From the NCBI RefSeq assembly GCF_937873765.1, contig NZ_CALMZC010000015.1:1-64000 (forward strand): a stretch of 64,000 bases of DNA, read 5' to 3'. Origin of the DNA: an uncultured Thiothrix sp. GTDB taxonomy: Bacteria; Pseudomonadota; Gammaproteobacteria; Thiotrichales; Thiotrichaceae. The translations under genes were made by a program, and so were the position numbers. A model generated the notes under the pieces. That model made no database searches. It was not told the DNA's origin and saw only the letters and a list, made by a program, of their open reading frames with translations. This document shows, piece by piece, positions 56,364 through 64,000 of this stretch; the stretch's first letter is position 1; every line of letters begins with the position of its first letter.

Positions 56364-57308
56364 ATGCTTAATATACTGCTGACCATCTCGCCCGTTTTCA
56401 TTTTAATTGGCTTAGGTTATTTTGCGTTTAAGCAAGGACTGATTAAAGCCGAAGCTATGTCCAGTTTGGGCAATATTGTGCTTTATTGCGCGATTCCGGC
56501 TGTGATGATTGGTGGCTTAAGCAAAATTCACATTAGTGAAATTGTCGAGCCGTATTTCTTATTGGCCTATGGCATAGGCTCGCTATTAAATTTGTTATTT
56601 GCAATCTTTTTGACCCTAAAGCTTCAACGTAATCTGCTAACTAAAAGTGCAATTCAAAGCCTAGGAATGTCCATCCCCAATAGTATGTTTGTGGGGTTTC
56701 CGGTGCTGTCTTTGAGTTTGGAACTCCCTGATGTTGCCTCTTTAAGTTTAATGATGGCAGTTTTAGTCGAGAATATCCTAATTTTGCCTATTATATTGAT
56801 TTTGCTTGAATACAGCGTTGGGTATAAAGGCGATTCGGCGAATATTCTACGCACGGTCGCACTGCGCATTGTGAAAAATCCGCTGATTATTGCGATTGCA
56901 GTGGGTGTGGTTTTATCCCTGTTAGGTGTAACCTTGCCCAAACCGATTAGCCAGAGTTTGGATTTGTTGACTAAGATTTCGGCGGGTTTGGCGCTGTTAT
57001 TCATTGGTGCGGCATTGGCGAATATAAAACCGCAAGAGCAGAAACCTTGGGCGGATATTTCATTGGTGATGCTCGGCAAATTGATACTACATCCGGCTTT
57101 GGTAGCATTGTGGGTATTCCTGTTGCCTTCCTTTAACTCCAGCTTCCAACAAGCAGTGATTATTATGGCGGCAGCACCAATGATGAGTATTTATCCCATC
57201 TTGGGTGAACGTTACGGCCTGCGTGATTTCTGTGCGAGCACTCTATTTATGACAACCTTAGTCTCGTTCATATCGATTGCAGTCGTGTTGCTATTGCTTG
57301 AGTCTTAG
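56364..57308 (+). CDS. AEC family transporter
   Basis: 314 residues, about ten membrane helices in the auxin-efflux-carrier fold (VFILIGLGYFAFKQGLIK at the start; ISAGLALLFIGAALANIKP in the second half). Relatives export organic acids or amino acids; the substrate is unknown. GGAAAGGAG precedes the start. Confidence 0.87.
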   Translation: MLNILLTISPVFILIGLGYFAFKQGLIKAEAMSSLGNIVLYCAIPAVMIGGLSKIHISEIVEPYFLLAYGIGSLLNLLFAIFLTLKLQRNLLTKSAIQSLGMSIPNSMFVGFPVLSLSLELPDVASLSLMMAVLVENILILPIILILLEYSVGYKGDSANILRTVALRIVKNPLIIAIAVGVVLSLLGVTLPKPISQSLDLLTKISAGLALLFIGAALANIKPQEQKPWADISLVMLGKLILHPALVALWVFLLPSFNSSFQQAVIIMAAAPMMSIYPILGERYGLRDFCASTLFMTTLVSFISIAVVLLLLES

Positions 57309-57400
57309 TTCAGAGTTCGTCCGTCTGTTCACAGGGGATTATACCTAGCGCGACTGCAGGGATTGTAGTAAATAGAAGCCTTATCGAGCTTAGATCAAAG

Positions 57401-58390
57401 ATGGATGTCTTAATGCCAGCTACTTACAACCATAACCATGATCATCATGACCCTGAGCAAAGCCATAATCACTCTGAGCATGAGCATCATCAACCTATTG
57501 ATTATGGGCGTTCATTTTTAATTGCGATTGTTTTAAATATTGCTTTTGTAATTACTGAGTTTATATATGGTCTGATTGCTAACTCCACTGCATTAATAGC
57601 AGATGCTGGGCATAATCTTTCTGATGTTTTGGGTTTAGTCATGGCTTGGGGGGCGACCCTATTAGCCCAACGTGTACCGAATGAGCGCTTTACCTATGGT
57701 TTACGTAGTAGTTCTATTTTAGCGGCTTTAGTGAATGCCGTTTTATTGTTAGTTGCTTGTGGTGGGATTGTTTGGGAGGCAGTACATCGCTTTATGGATC
57801 CTCCTGCAGTGGCAGGGTCGACGGTCATGTGGGTTGCAGCAGTGGGCATTGTGATTAATGGTATTTCTGCTTGGTTATTCATGCGTGGGAGTAAAAATGA
57901 CTTAAATATCCGTGGTGCTTATTTGCATATGTTAGCGGATGCTGCGGTCTCTTTTGGGGTTGTACTCTCGGGTTTAGTCATTTTGCTCACAGGTTGGTAT
58001 TGGCTCGATCCGCTGATGAGCTTAATGATTGTTGCAGTGATTATAGTGGGGACTTGGAGTTTATTAACGGAGTCCACGCAATTAGCTTTGCTCGCTGTAC
58101 CTAAAAGCGTAGATTTATTAAGAGTTTCACAATTTTTACAGCAACAGCCGGGTGTCAGTACGATTCACGATTTACATGTGTGGGCGATGAGTACGACTGA
58201 AACAGCTTTAACCGTACATTTAGTAATGCCCGCTGGTTATCCTGGGGATGCTTTTATGGATGAATTGACCCAAGCTTTAAAAACCAAGTTCTCCATTGTG
58301 CACAGTACCTTACAAATCGAGCAGGGCACCACTGAACATAATTGCTGCTTGCATGAGCAAATTAAGTTTGAGCCTTTACATACGCATTAA
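57401..58390 (+). CDS. Cation diffusion facilitator metal exporter (CzcD/ZitB type)
   Basis: 329 residues. The N-terminus is extremely His-rich (NHNHDHHDPEQSHNHSEHEH), followed by six membrane helices. The intramembrane zinc site is in LIADAGHNLSD (helix 2) and YLHMLADAAVS (helix 5). The C-terminal cytoplasmic domain has TIHDLHVWAMSTTETALTVH. It exports Zn2+ or related metals, the counterpart of the zinc uptake locus 40 kb away. ATG 57413 is an alternative start. Confidence 0.9.
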   Translation: MDVLMPATYNHNHDHHDPEQSHNHSEHEHHQPIDYGRSFLIAIVLNIAFVITEFIYGLIANSTALIADAGHNLSDVLGLVMAWGATLLAQRVPNERFTYGLRSSSILAALVNAVLLLVACGGIVWEAVHRFMDPPAVAGSTVMWVAAVGIVINGISAWLFMRGSKNDLNIRGAYLHMLADAAVSFGVVLSGLVILLTGWYWLDPLMSLMIVAVIIVGTWSLLTESTQLALLAVPKSVDLLRVSQFLQQQPGVSTIHDLHVWAMSTTETALTVHLVMPAGYPGDAFMDELTQALKTKFSIVHSTLQIEQGTTEHNCCLHEQIKFEPLHTH

Positions 58391-58411
58391 GCAGGCGAGG
58401 GTGGTAAGGCC

Positions 58412-59302
58412 ATGAAAGATGTTCCACATTATTCACTCTATGGCAAAAGTTCAGCAGCGGATGCGCCGCATTATCTTTACATTGCTCGCCTAGAGGAGTC
58501 TCTGCCTAAGCATAATTGGGAAATCCATGCGCATCGGCATGATCAAATGCATCAGCTTTTGATTGTGGAGGAGGGTAAAGTTTTCTTGCAAGTGGCTGAT
58601 TGGAGCGCAGAAGAGCAGGGGGCTTGTATTCTTTCAGTGCCTGCTCGTGAAGTGCATGGTTTTCGGCATAATCCTGATGTACGCGGTTATATCATTACTA
58701 TTTCTGAGTCTTTTTTAATGGGTGCTTTTGCCGAAACTGAGCGCCAAGCGTTTCCATTTTTGTTGATGCAGCCCTTATTAATGCGCTCAAATGAGCACAG
58801 TGTTGCGCATCAAAATTTATTTTCTTTGGTGCGCCAATTAGTCGCAGAATATGAGCAGCCGCAAAGTGGGCAAGCTTGTTTATTAGGCGCCTATTTAAAG
58901 ATTATTTTTGTATTGTTAGGGCGTGCAGCTGGCCATGTGCAAACCCCAGATCAACAATTTGATGCAAAAATCACGGTATATGAGCAATTTCTAAAGCTGC
59001 TTGAGGACAATTACACTAAACATTGGTCGATTAATCGCTATGCAGAGCGTTTAGGCATGACTGAAAGCCGCTTGAATCGTTTGTGTCAGCGCTACACGGG
59101 GCAAAATGCGTTGCAAATTATGCATGGGCGCTTGGTAACTGAAGCTAAGCGTAAGCTAATGTACGCGAATTTATCAGTGAATGAAGTGGCTTACGAGTTA
59201 GGTTTTAAAGATCCAGCTTATTTTTCACGCTTCTTTAATAAGAACTGTGGTGAGCCTCCCAGTCAGTTCAAAAGCCGTATGCGCACTCAAGATCTTAGCT
59301 AA
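58412..59302 (+). CDS. AraC family regulator with cupin sensor (PobR-like)
   Basis: 296 residues. An N-terminal cupin-like effector domain (EIHAHRHDQMHQLLIVEEGK) and a C-terminal double helix-turn-helix (about 200-290, WSINRYAERLGMTESRLNRL and LSVNEVAYELGFKDPAYFSR). It follows the metal exporter by 21 bases in the same direction. The similarity to aromatic-acid regulators such as PobR suggests a carboxylic-acid effector; the target is not evident. Confidence 0.85.
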   Translation: MKDVPHYSLYGKSSAADAPHYLYIARLEESLPKHNWEIHAHRHDQMHQLLIVEEGKVFLQVADWSAEEQGACILSVPAREVHGFRHNPDVRGYIITISESFLMGAFAETERQAFPFLLMQPLLMRSNEHSVAHQNLFSLVRQLVAEYEQPQSGQACLLGAYLKIIFVLLGRAAGHVQTPDQQFDAKITVYEQFLKLLEDNYTKHWSINRYAERLGMTESRLNRLCQRYTGQNALQIMHGRLVTEAKRKLMYANLSVNEVAYELGFKDPAYFSRFFNKNCGEPPSQFKSRMRTQDLS

Positions 59303-59395
59303 GTAATTGTGTCAATTAAGTATTTTCTAAAAAATAGTCTAACTCTATAGCATTTTCAGTCTATAATTGAGATGAGTGTGTCAAATCAATAATGG

Positions 59396-60826
59396 ATGAA
59401 CCCCATGCCTATAGGACTAGAGGCTCAGCAAGTTCGGGCTATCTTTTTCCCGAAACGTAAACATTTTACTTTCCACCGCATTAATATGGAGTATCTAGTA
59501 CCGCTCAAAGCCTTGCAGCGTGAAAGTGTTTACAGCTTATTAGATGCCGGCTTACGTAATAATTTGCGTAATATCGGTGCTAAAGACGAAATTATTTTTA
59601 GCTTGCGCCCACAATTGGAAGGGGTAGCAGGGCGCATGTCTTTGCAAGGTCAACGCTTAGCGCGTGAACGAGAAATTTTACGCGAGCAATTAGCTAAGCA
59701 AGTACAACGTGGTTTTCGAGTTTACCGTGCGGAAGTAGAGGCTGATTTAGCGAATTTAAAGCTTTCAGAAGCTCTAGCTGTGGAACAGCAAGCGGGTTAT
59801 GAAAGTATGGTGACTGCTGAATATTTATTAAGGGATGCGGTTACTACTAATATCAAAAACTATCGTGCTCACTTTGAGCTAGCTTGGATTTACCTCACTT
59901 TTTTAGAGTCACTTGCAGAAGCTGAATATCATTTTCAGATTGCGACTCGTTATGCTTTAGAGCAGGGTGATATATTGTTTGCACACTTTGCGAAACGACA
60001 TTTAGCCGATGCTTGCTATAGCCAAGCTAAGTTTGGTGAGGCTGTGGAGCATACTTTAGCCGTATTACATGACAATGCGGAAACGGATCTAGAAAGCCGT
60101 TATGAGCATATTCGCTATCTATCCGCAGCAGGAGAGGTAGAGCCTGCAACTCAGAAGTTGTCAGCTTTAGTGTCTGCTTCACCAGTCTATTATGTACAAG
60201 CTCAAGCGGAGCCTGATTTTAGGCAGCATACGACGGTACGTAGTATGTTGTTTGATCTACGCCAACAACGTGTTGATCGCATTACTCACTATGTGCATAC
60301 CTCTTGGCAAAATCATCCACTGGCACGCCTAACTCTGCCTGATCAGATTGACCCTGAGCAGTTATTCAGAAGAACATTTAAGCAACATATTAAAGTGATG
60401 GCACATCTGCCTTACATGACACTGACTACCCGTGAGCATCAAATTGCAGCTTTAATCGTAGATGATTCACAGCGACGAGTGATTAAAGAGCTTAATACAC
60501 GTTCTAAATCCTACGAGGCGGCTAGCGAGAAAAAGCGCAAAAAATGGTCATGGGTTAATAAAATGGGGGCAGCCTTCTTGCACACAGCAGCGGTACTGTT
60601 GCTAGCTTGTATTTTCTTTTTTGCTGTACGTTATATAGCCAATTTAGCAGGTATCGGTACGGTGTTAGCAGGATCGGAGGCAGTAATGAACATTGCTTTA
60701 TTCATTTTACCTTTATTATTAGCAGGTTTATTGCTGATTGGGTTTATTCCTAAAGGTGCTAGACGCCTATTCTATAAGCAATTAGAACTTGATAATACAG
60801 TAAAATTTATCAATAATTTTAAATAG
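59396..60826 (+). CDS. TPR-like protein with C-terminal membrane anchor, unknown
   Basis: 476 residues. Residues about 90-250 are amphipathic helices in TPR-like pairs (YRAHFELAWIYLTFLESLAE, AKRHLADACYSQAKFGEAVE). Two membrane helices lie near 397-420 and 430-455. No named family. The first 50 residues contain FFPKRKHFTFHRINMEYLVP. Several ATG codons are possible at the start (59396, 59405). Confidence 0.6.
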   Translation: MNPMPIGLEAQQVRAIFFPKRKHFTFHRINMEYLVPLKALQRESVYSLLDAGLRNNLRNIGAKDEIIFSLRPQLEGVAGRMSLQGQRLAREREILREQLAKQVQRGFRVYRAEVEADLANLKLSEALAVEQQAGYESMVTAEYLLRDAVTTNIKNYRAHFELAWIYLTFLESLAEAEYHFQIATRYALEQGDILFAHFAKRHLADACYSQAKFGEAVEHTLAVLHDNAETDLESRYEHIRYLSAAGEVEPATQKLSALVSASPVYYVQAQAEPDFRQHTTVRSMLFDLRQQRVDRITHYVHTSWQNHPLARLTLPDQIDPEQLFRRTFKQHIKVMAHLPYMTLTTREHQIAALIVDDSQRRVIKELNTRSKSYEAASEKKRKKWSWVNKMGAAFLHTAAVLLLACIFFFAVRYIANLAGIGTVLAGSEAVMNIALFILPLLLAGLLLIGFIPKGARRLFYKQLELDNTVKFINNFK

Positions 60827-60875
60827 TTAGGCAAAAGCAGGGTAGGTAAGTCACTCCCTGCCACTGAGACTATGT

Positions 60876-61205
60876 TTAAGCAGACTTTGTGCCTGAAACG
60901 GCTTTTTTTATAGCCTCCTGTAGTTCCCCACTTTGGAACATTTCTAAAGTAATATCGCAACCACCGATCAATTCACCGTCAACATAAACCTGTGGAAAAG
61001 TTGGCCAGTCGGCATAGCGTGGTAAATTTTGGAAGATTTCTGGATCACTCAATACGTTTACATATGCAAATTCTTCACCACATTGCATCAGAGCTTGCGC
61101 AGCGCGGCTAGAAAAACCGCATTGGGGCATCTGTGGAGTGCCTTTCATAAAGATAATGACTGGATTATTCTTTACTGCATCGTCAATACGTTCTAGTACG
61201 TCCAT
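60876..61205 (-). CDS. grxD: Monothiol glutaredoxin Grx4
   Basis: 109 residues from MDVLERIDD. The CGFS active site is at Cys29 (KGTPQMPQCGFSSRAAQAL), followed by WPTFPQVYVDGELIGGCDI. It carries a 2Fe-2S cluster with BolA partners and helps in Fe-S delivery. The frame is open 25 codons further upstream but the family starts here. Confidence 0.95.
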   Translation of the reverse strand: MDVLERIDDAVKNNPVIIFMKGTPQMPQCGFSSRAAQALMQCGEEFAYVNVLSDPEIFQNLPRYADWPTFPQVYVDGELIGGCDITLEMFQSGELQEAIKKAVSGTKSA

Positions 61206-61351
61206 TCTTATAACCTCTTGTGGAATATTTATAGACTTATTGTACCTAGGTCTGAGCAGTAAGTGTAATTCAAGTTTCATCAGTTATGTATTTTTATATT
61301 TTTTATTATGTAAATTTTAACAAAAAAACTACAATCTTTTTCAAACCTACT

Positions 61352-62593
61352 TCAAACCAAACTATCAAAAGGAAGAATCTTCACCTGACTGCCTACTTCA
61401 ATATCCCCCCATTCACGCTCTAAAACAATAAAACAATTCGCTTGGCTCATAGACCGCAGGACATGTGATGCTTGTTCGCCAGTGGTTTTAACTTGATAGC
61501 CTTCGGTCGTTCGCTGGTAAATACCCCGTTGAAAATCTTTACGCCCCGGAGTCTTTTTTAGAGGGGTTAAAGTAGTAGCGGTATGGGTAATAGCTTGAGT
61601 TACGGTGTTACCTGCTAGTTTTAAGATAGCAGGGCGCACAAAGAGTAAAAAAGTTACTATCACTGATACCGGATTACCGGGTAAGCCAAAAAATAGACAG
61701 TCGTCTAATCTGCCATATGCTAGTGGTTTGCCGGGTTTCATCGCCATTTTCCAAAATTTGACTTGTCCCAGTTTGCTTAAAGTTTTGGTAACAAAGTCGG
61801 CGTCTCCTACTGAGACCCCCCCACTGGTGATTAATAGATCAGCTTTAGTTTTCGCTTGTAGAAAAGCCTGCTCTACTGCTTCCGCTTGGTCAGGAATAAT
61901 ACCTAAATCCAGAATATCTACCGGAAGATGTTGAAGTAAGGCATGCAGGGTATAACGGTTACTATCATAAATTTCACCCCAAGCTAAGGGAGCACCAGTT
62001 GACTTTAACTCATCACCGGTAGATAAAAAAGCAATGCGCAGTTTGCGCAGGACTTTTACTTGAACCATCCCTAAAGAAGCCAGCATTCCAATGTCTGCTG
62101 CGGTAAGTTTACGACCAATAGTTAGAATTATTTCTCCTTGCTTTAAGTCATCACCGGGATAGCGCACATTTTCGCCTAACTTCGGTGAGCCATGCATTAT
62201 GATGTGCTCATCTAGTTTTTCCGTATTTTCTTGCATTTCGACAGTATCAGTGCCCGCAGGTAAACAAGCTCCAGTCATAATACGTACACATTCGCCTAGC
62301 TGAACTGTACCTAAATAAGGTCGACCCGCCCATGAAATACCTATCTGAGTCAACTTAGCATGAGTTAATAAACTTTGATAAGCAAAAGCATAGCCATCCA
62401 TTGACGAATTGCAGTACGGTGGCACGTCGAAACCTGCTTGAATATCTTCAGCTAATATCCTGCCATTCGCCTGTTTGAGATCTACCAACTCAGTTGCAGT
62501 GATAGCTGTAATTCCATTCAAAATAAGGTCTTGCGCTTGCTCAACGGTTAAAACATCTTCTGGTAAAGCATCACAAGTGCTACTTGCTGACAT
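61352..62593 (-). CDS. moeA: Molybdopterin molybdenumtransferase MoeA
   Basis: 413 residues. Domain blocks of MoeA are present: DVPPYCNSSMDGYAF, GVSVGDADFVTKTL with the preceding SGG, and PGKPLAYGRLDDCLFFGLPG. It inserts molybdate into adenylylated molybdopterin. No other moa or mob gene is in the window. The 71-base gap to grxD is very AT-rich. Confidence 0.94.
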   Translation of the reverse strand: MSASSTCDALPEDVLTVEQAQDLILNGITAITATELVDLKQANGRILAEDIQAGFDVPPYCNSSMDGYAFAYQSLLTHAKLTQIGISWAGRPYLGTVQLGECVRIMTGACLPAGTDTVEMQENTEKLDEHIIMHGSPKLGENVRYPGDDLKQGEIILTIGRKLTAADIGMLASLGMVQVKVLRKLRIAFLSTGDELKSTGAPLAWGEIYDSNRYTLHALLQHLPVDILDLGIIPDQAEAVEQAFLQAKTKADLLITSGGVSVGDADFVTKTLSKLGQVKFWKMAMKPGKPLAYGRLDDCLFFGLPGNPVSVIVTFLLFVRPAILKLAGNTVTQAITHTATTLTPLKKTPGRKDFQRGIYQRTTEGYQVKTTGEQASHVLRSMSQANCFIVLEREWGDIEVGSQVKILPFDSLV

Positions 62594-62793
62594 GTAGTTT
62601 GTCCATAAGCTTTCAAAGAACTAGTAGTGTCGCTAGTCATCCTTAGCTAAGCAAGCTTTGTTTTTAGGCTGATTTAGCTTTCTTTAAAGCTAGAAATTCT
62701 AATTAAGTATTTTTGGCAAAAGCTTGCGAGGAAATTTTTGGAATCTAAAATATTGCATAGAAACAAAAATATAAATATAGAGCGAGGTATAAA

Positions 62794-63732
62794 GTGAGCG
62801 TTATAGTCTTAGGGAGTTATGTGCACGCACATTGTTTAACTGTCTCGACTCTACCCCTAAATGGAGCTTCAATTCAAGCGCAAGATTACTGGCATGGACA
62901 TGGGGGTAAGGGACTTAATTTAGCCATTGGTATGCATCGCTTGGGTTTAGAGGTTTGTCTCTTGTTAGCGATTGGTCAGGATAGGGCTGGGAAGGAAATC
63001 TATTCTTTCTTGGAAGCAGAGGGTGTTAACACCAAACACGTCTTAGCCTTAGGTGAACAGTCAGGATTTGGAGTCGGACTAATTAGTGCTGATGGGCAGA
63101 ATATTATTGCCGTCCATCCAGGAGCTAATCATCTGCTAGTGGAGAAACATGTCACTGGGCTAGAAGAAGACATCAAACAGTCTAGCTTGATTTGCGCACA
63201 GTTTGAAATTCAACAATCAGTGATTTTAACTGCTTTCCGCTTAGCTAAGCGTTATCACTTAACCACTTTGTTGAATCCTTCACCTTGGAAGAGGCCAAGT
63301 CCTGAGTTATTAGCGCTGACCGACCTTTTGATTATGAATGAGTCTGAAGCAGCTTGTATGTTCGAGCTAGAGGATTACGGTCGTTTAAGTATCCAAGCGT
63401 GGTGTGACTTAAGTTTAGAACCTTATTGGCAGGGAGAATTACTGATTATCACTTTAGCCGAGCGGGGAGCCGTTTTATTTCAACCCGAACAAGCACCGCT
63501 TTATGTTCCAGCTTGGGGAGTTAAGCAAGCTGACCCAACCGGAGCAGGAGATGCCTTTACAGCAGGTTTCGCCTATGCCTTGTTAACATATAAACAATAC
63601 CCGCAGGCTATGCAGTTTGCAAATGCTTGTGGAGCTTTATTAGCACAAGCAGTAGGTGTGCTAGATGCCTTACCACAACTCAGTACAGTGGAAACTTTTA
63701 TGCAGCAGAATCGTTTGCCACATTCAGCGTAA
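62794..63732 (+). CDS. PfkB family sugar kinase (ribokinase-like)
   Basis: 312 residues starting at GTG with GAGG upstream. Sugar-binding GGKGLNLAIGMHRLG near residue 39 and the catalytic DPTGAGDAFTAGFAYAL near 248-264, with Asp as base. Ribokinase subgroup by motif, but the sugar is uncertain. It converges with a GntR/UTRA regulator gene with 35 bases of overlap, a common pair in sugar catabolism. Confidence 0.88.
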   Translation: MSVIVLGSYVHAHCLTVSTLPLNGASIQAQDYWHGHGGKGLNLAIGMHRLGLEVCLLLAIGQDRAGKEIYSFLEAEGVNTKHVLALGEQSGFGVGLISADGQNIIAVHPGANHLLVEKHVTGLEEDIKQSSLICAQFEIQQSVILTAFRLAKRYHLTTLLNPSPWKRPSPELLALTDLLIMNESEAACMFELEDYGRLSIQAWCDLSLEPYWQGELLIITLAERGAVLFQPEQAPLYVPAWGVKQADPTGAGDAFTAGFAYALLTYKQYPQAMQFANACGALLAQAVGVLDALPQLSTVETFMQQNRLPHSA

Positions 63733-64000
63733 TTCGATAGGTATAAGCATCCCCACGAAAAGTACCTTCCACATATTCGACCATTTGCCCAGTGGTCGTA
63801 TAGGTACGGCGCTTTAGCAGTAAACAAGGACTTGGCTCACGAAATTGGAAGCACTCCATTTCTTCTGGATTACTCATGGCAGCCTCAATTGATTGTTCGC
63901 CATGCTGTAAGCTTAAGCCACATTGATTCTGCAGGAAGCTATATACCGAACCACTCATATCATATTTAGCTAAGTCTGGCGCAAGGGTCAGGTCATACCA
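63698..64000 (-). CDS. GntR family regulator, C-terminal UTRA domain (partial)
   Basis: The frame is open to the right edge, so the 5' part with the DNA-binding domain is outside the window. The visible 100 residues match the UTRA ligand-binding fold: LQHGEQSIEAAMSNPEEMEC, PCLLLKRRTYTTTGQMVEYV and FRGDAYTYRITL. Probable regulator of the kinase pathway next to it. Confidence 0.8.
   Translation of the reverse strand, partial: WYDLTLAPDLAKYDMSGSVYSFLQNQCGLSLQHGEQSIEAAMSNPEEMECFQFREPSPCLLLKRRTYTTTGQMVEYVEGTFRGDAYTYRITLNVANDSAA

Noticed and set aside
56654..57079. 141-codon antisense frame in the AEC transporter gene
   Set aside because: Mirror of hydrophobic codons; no start signal or family match.
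60837..60861. Hairpin GCAGGG/CCCTGC between the TPR-like gene and grxD as a terminator
   Set aside because: Only six base pairs with a 13-base loop and no T-run on either strand.
1..64000. tRNA, rRNA, CRISPR arrays, toxin-antitoxin pairs, prophage genes
   Set aside because: None seen on reading both strands; no cloverleaf, no spaced repeats and no structural phage genes could be supported.

Overview
The window reads as a stretch of chromosome from a gammaproteobacterium. Housekeeping genes (prfB, lysS, aroC, aroQ, pdxJ, xerD, tex, moeA, ubiG) are of gammaproteobacterial type. A DsrC/TusE-like protein and the general gene set would fit a Thiotrichales (Thiothrix-like) sulfur bacterium, but that placement is inference. 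No rRNA, tRNA or CRISPR array was seen. Genes are dense, often coupled by ATGA overlaps, and the core genes are rich in TTA/TTG leucine codons.

0-7.5 kb: type II NADH dehydrogenase, a LOG-family nucleotide hydrolase, then a complete soxBDAG operon for tetrameric sarcosine oxidase behind a promoter with a palindrome at its -35 box. 7.5-15.3 kb: tex, a short fimV, a TspO-like membrane protein, and a gamma-butyrobetaine-hydroxylase-like dioxygenase directly joined to a class II aldolase. 15.3-19.0 kb, minus strand: a zinc-uptake locus (DUF3299 lipoprotein, FtsX-type permease, ABC ATPase, His-rich DUF2796 protein) downstream of a Fur/Zur-family repressor gene. Three copies of the operator TGCAA-N5-TTGCA lie in this locus. 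19.2-21.8 kb: prfB with its +1 frameshift site, and lysS.

21.8-25.5 kb: small unknown genes, a phosphoesterase, the potassium-binding LysM/BON protein Kbp, an NlpC/P60 hydrolase and a DsrC/TusE homologue without the family's C-terminal cysteines. 25.6-31.9 kb is an accessory island. It holds a 1332-residue protein of unknown family and an overlapping DUF4056 gene. On the left it is bordered by a 33-codon duplicated fragment of the gene that stands intact on the right, and on the right by decayed IS3 and IS5 pieces. This is the best candidate for an undescribed system.

31.8-42.7 kb: ubiG, an MTA/SAH deaminase divergent from mtnA (methionine salvage), a Rieske protein, xerD, a DsbC-like protein, a pirin divergent from a LysR regulator, and aroC, which carries an 11-G run. 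42.7-51.8 kb: a 912-residue exported repeat protein, a KefG/KefC-like K+ efflux pair, a second pirin, pdxJ, an ankyrin protein and a frameshifted Uma2 nuclease gene. 51.9-56.3 kb: a YgiQ-type radical SAM gene, then about 1.6 kb of IS graveyard (IS5 and IS1 remains), then aroQ. 56.4-64.0 kb: an AEC transporter, a His-rich CDF metal exporter followed by an AraC regulator, a TPR-like membrane protein, monothiol glutaredoxin, moeA, a PfkB sugar kinase and the 3' part of a GntR/UTRA regulator that runs off the edge.
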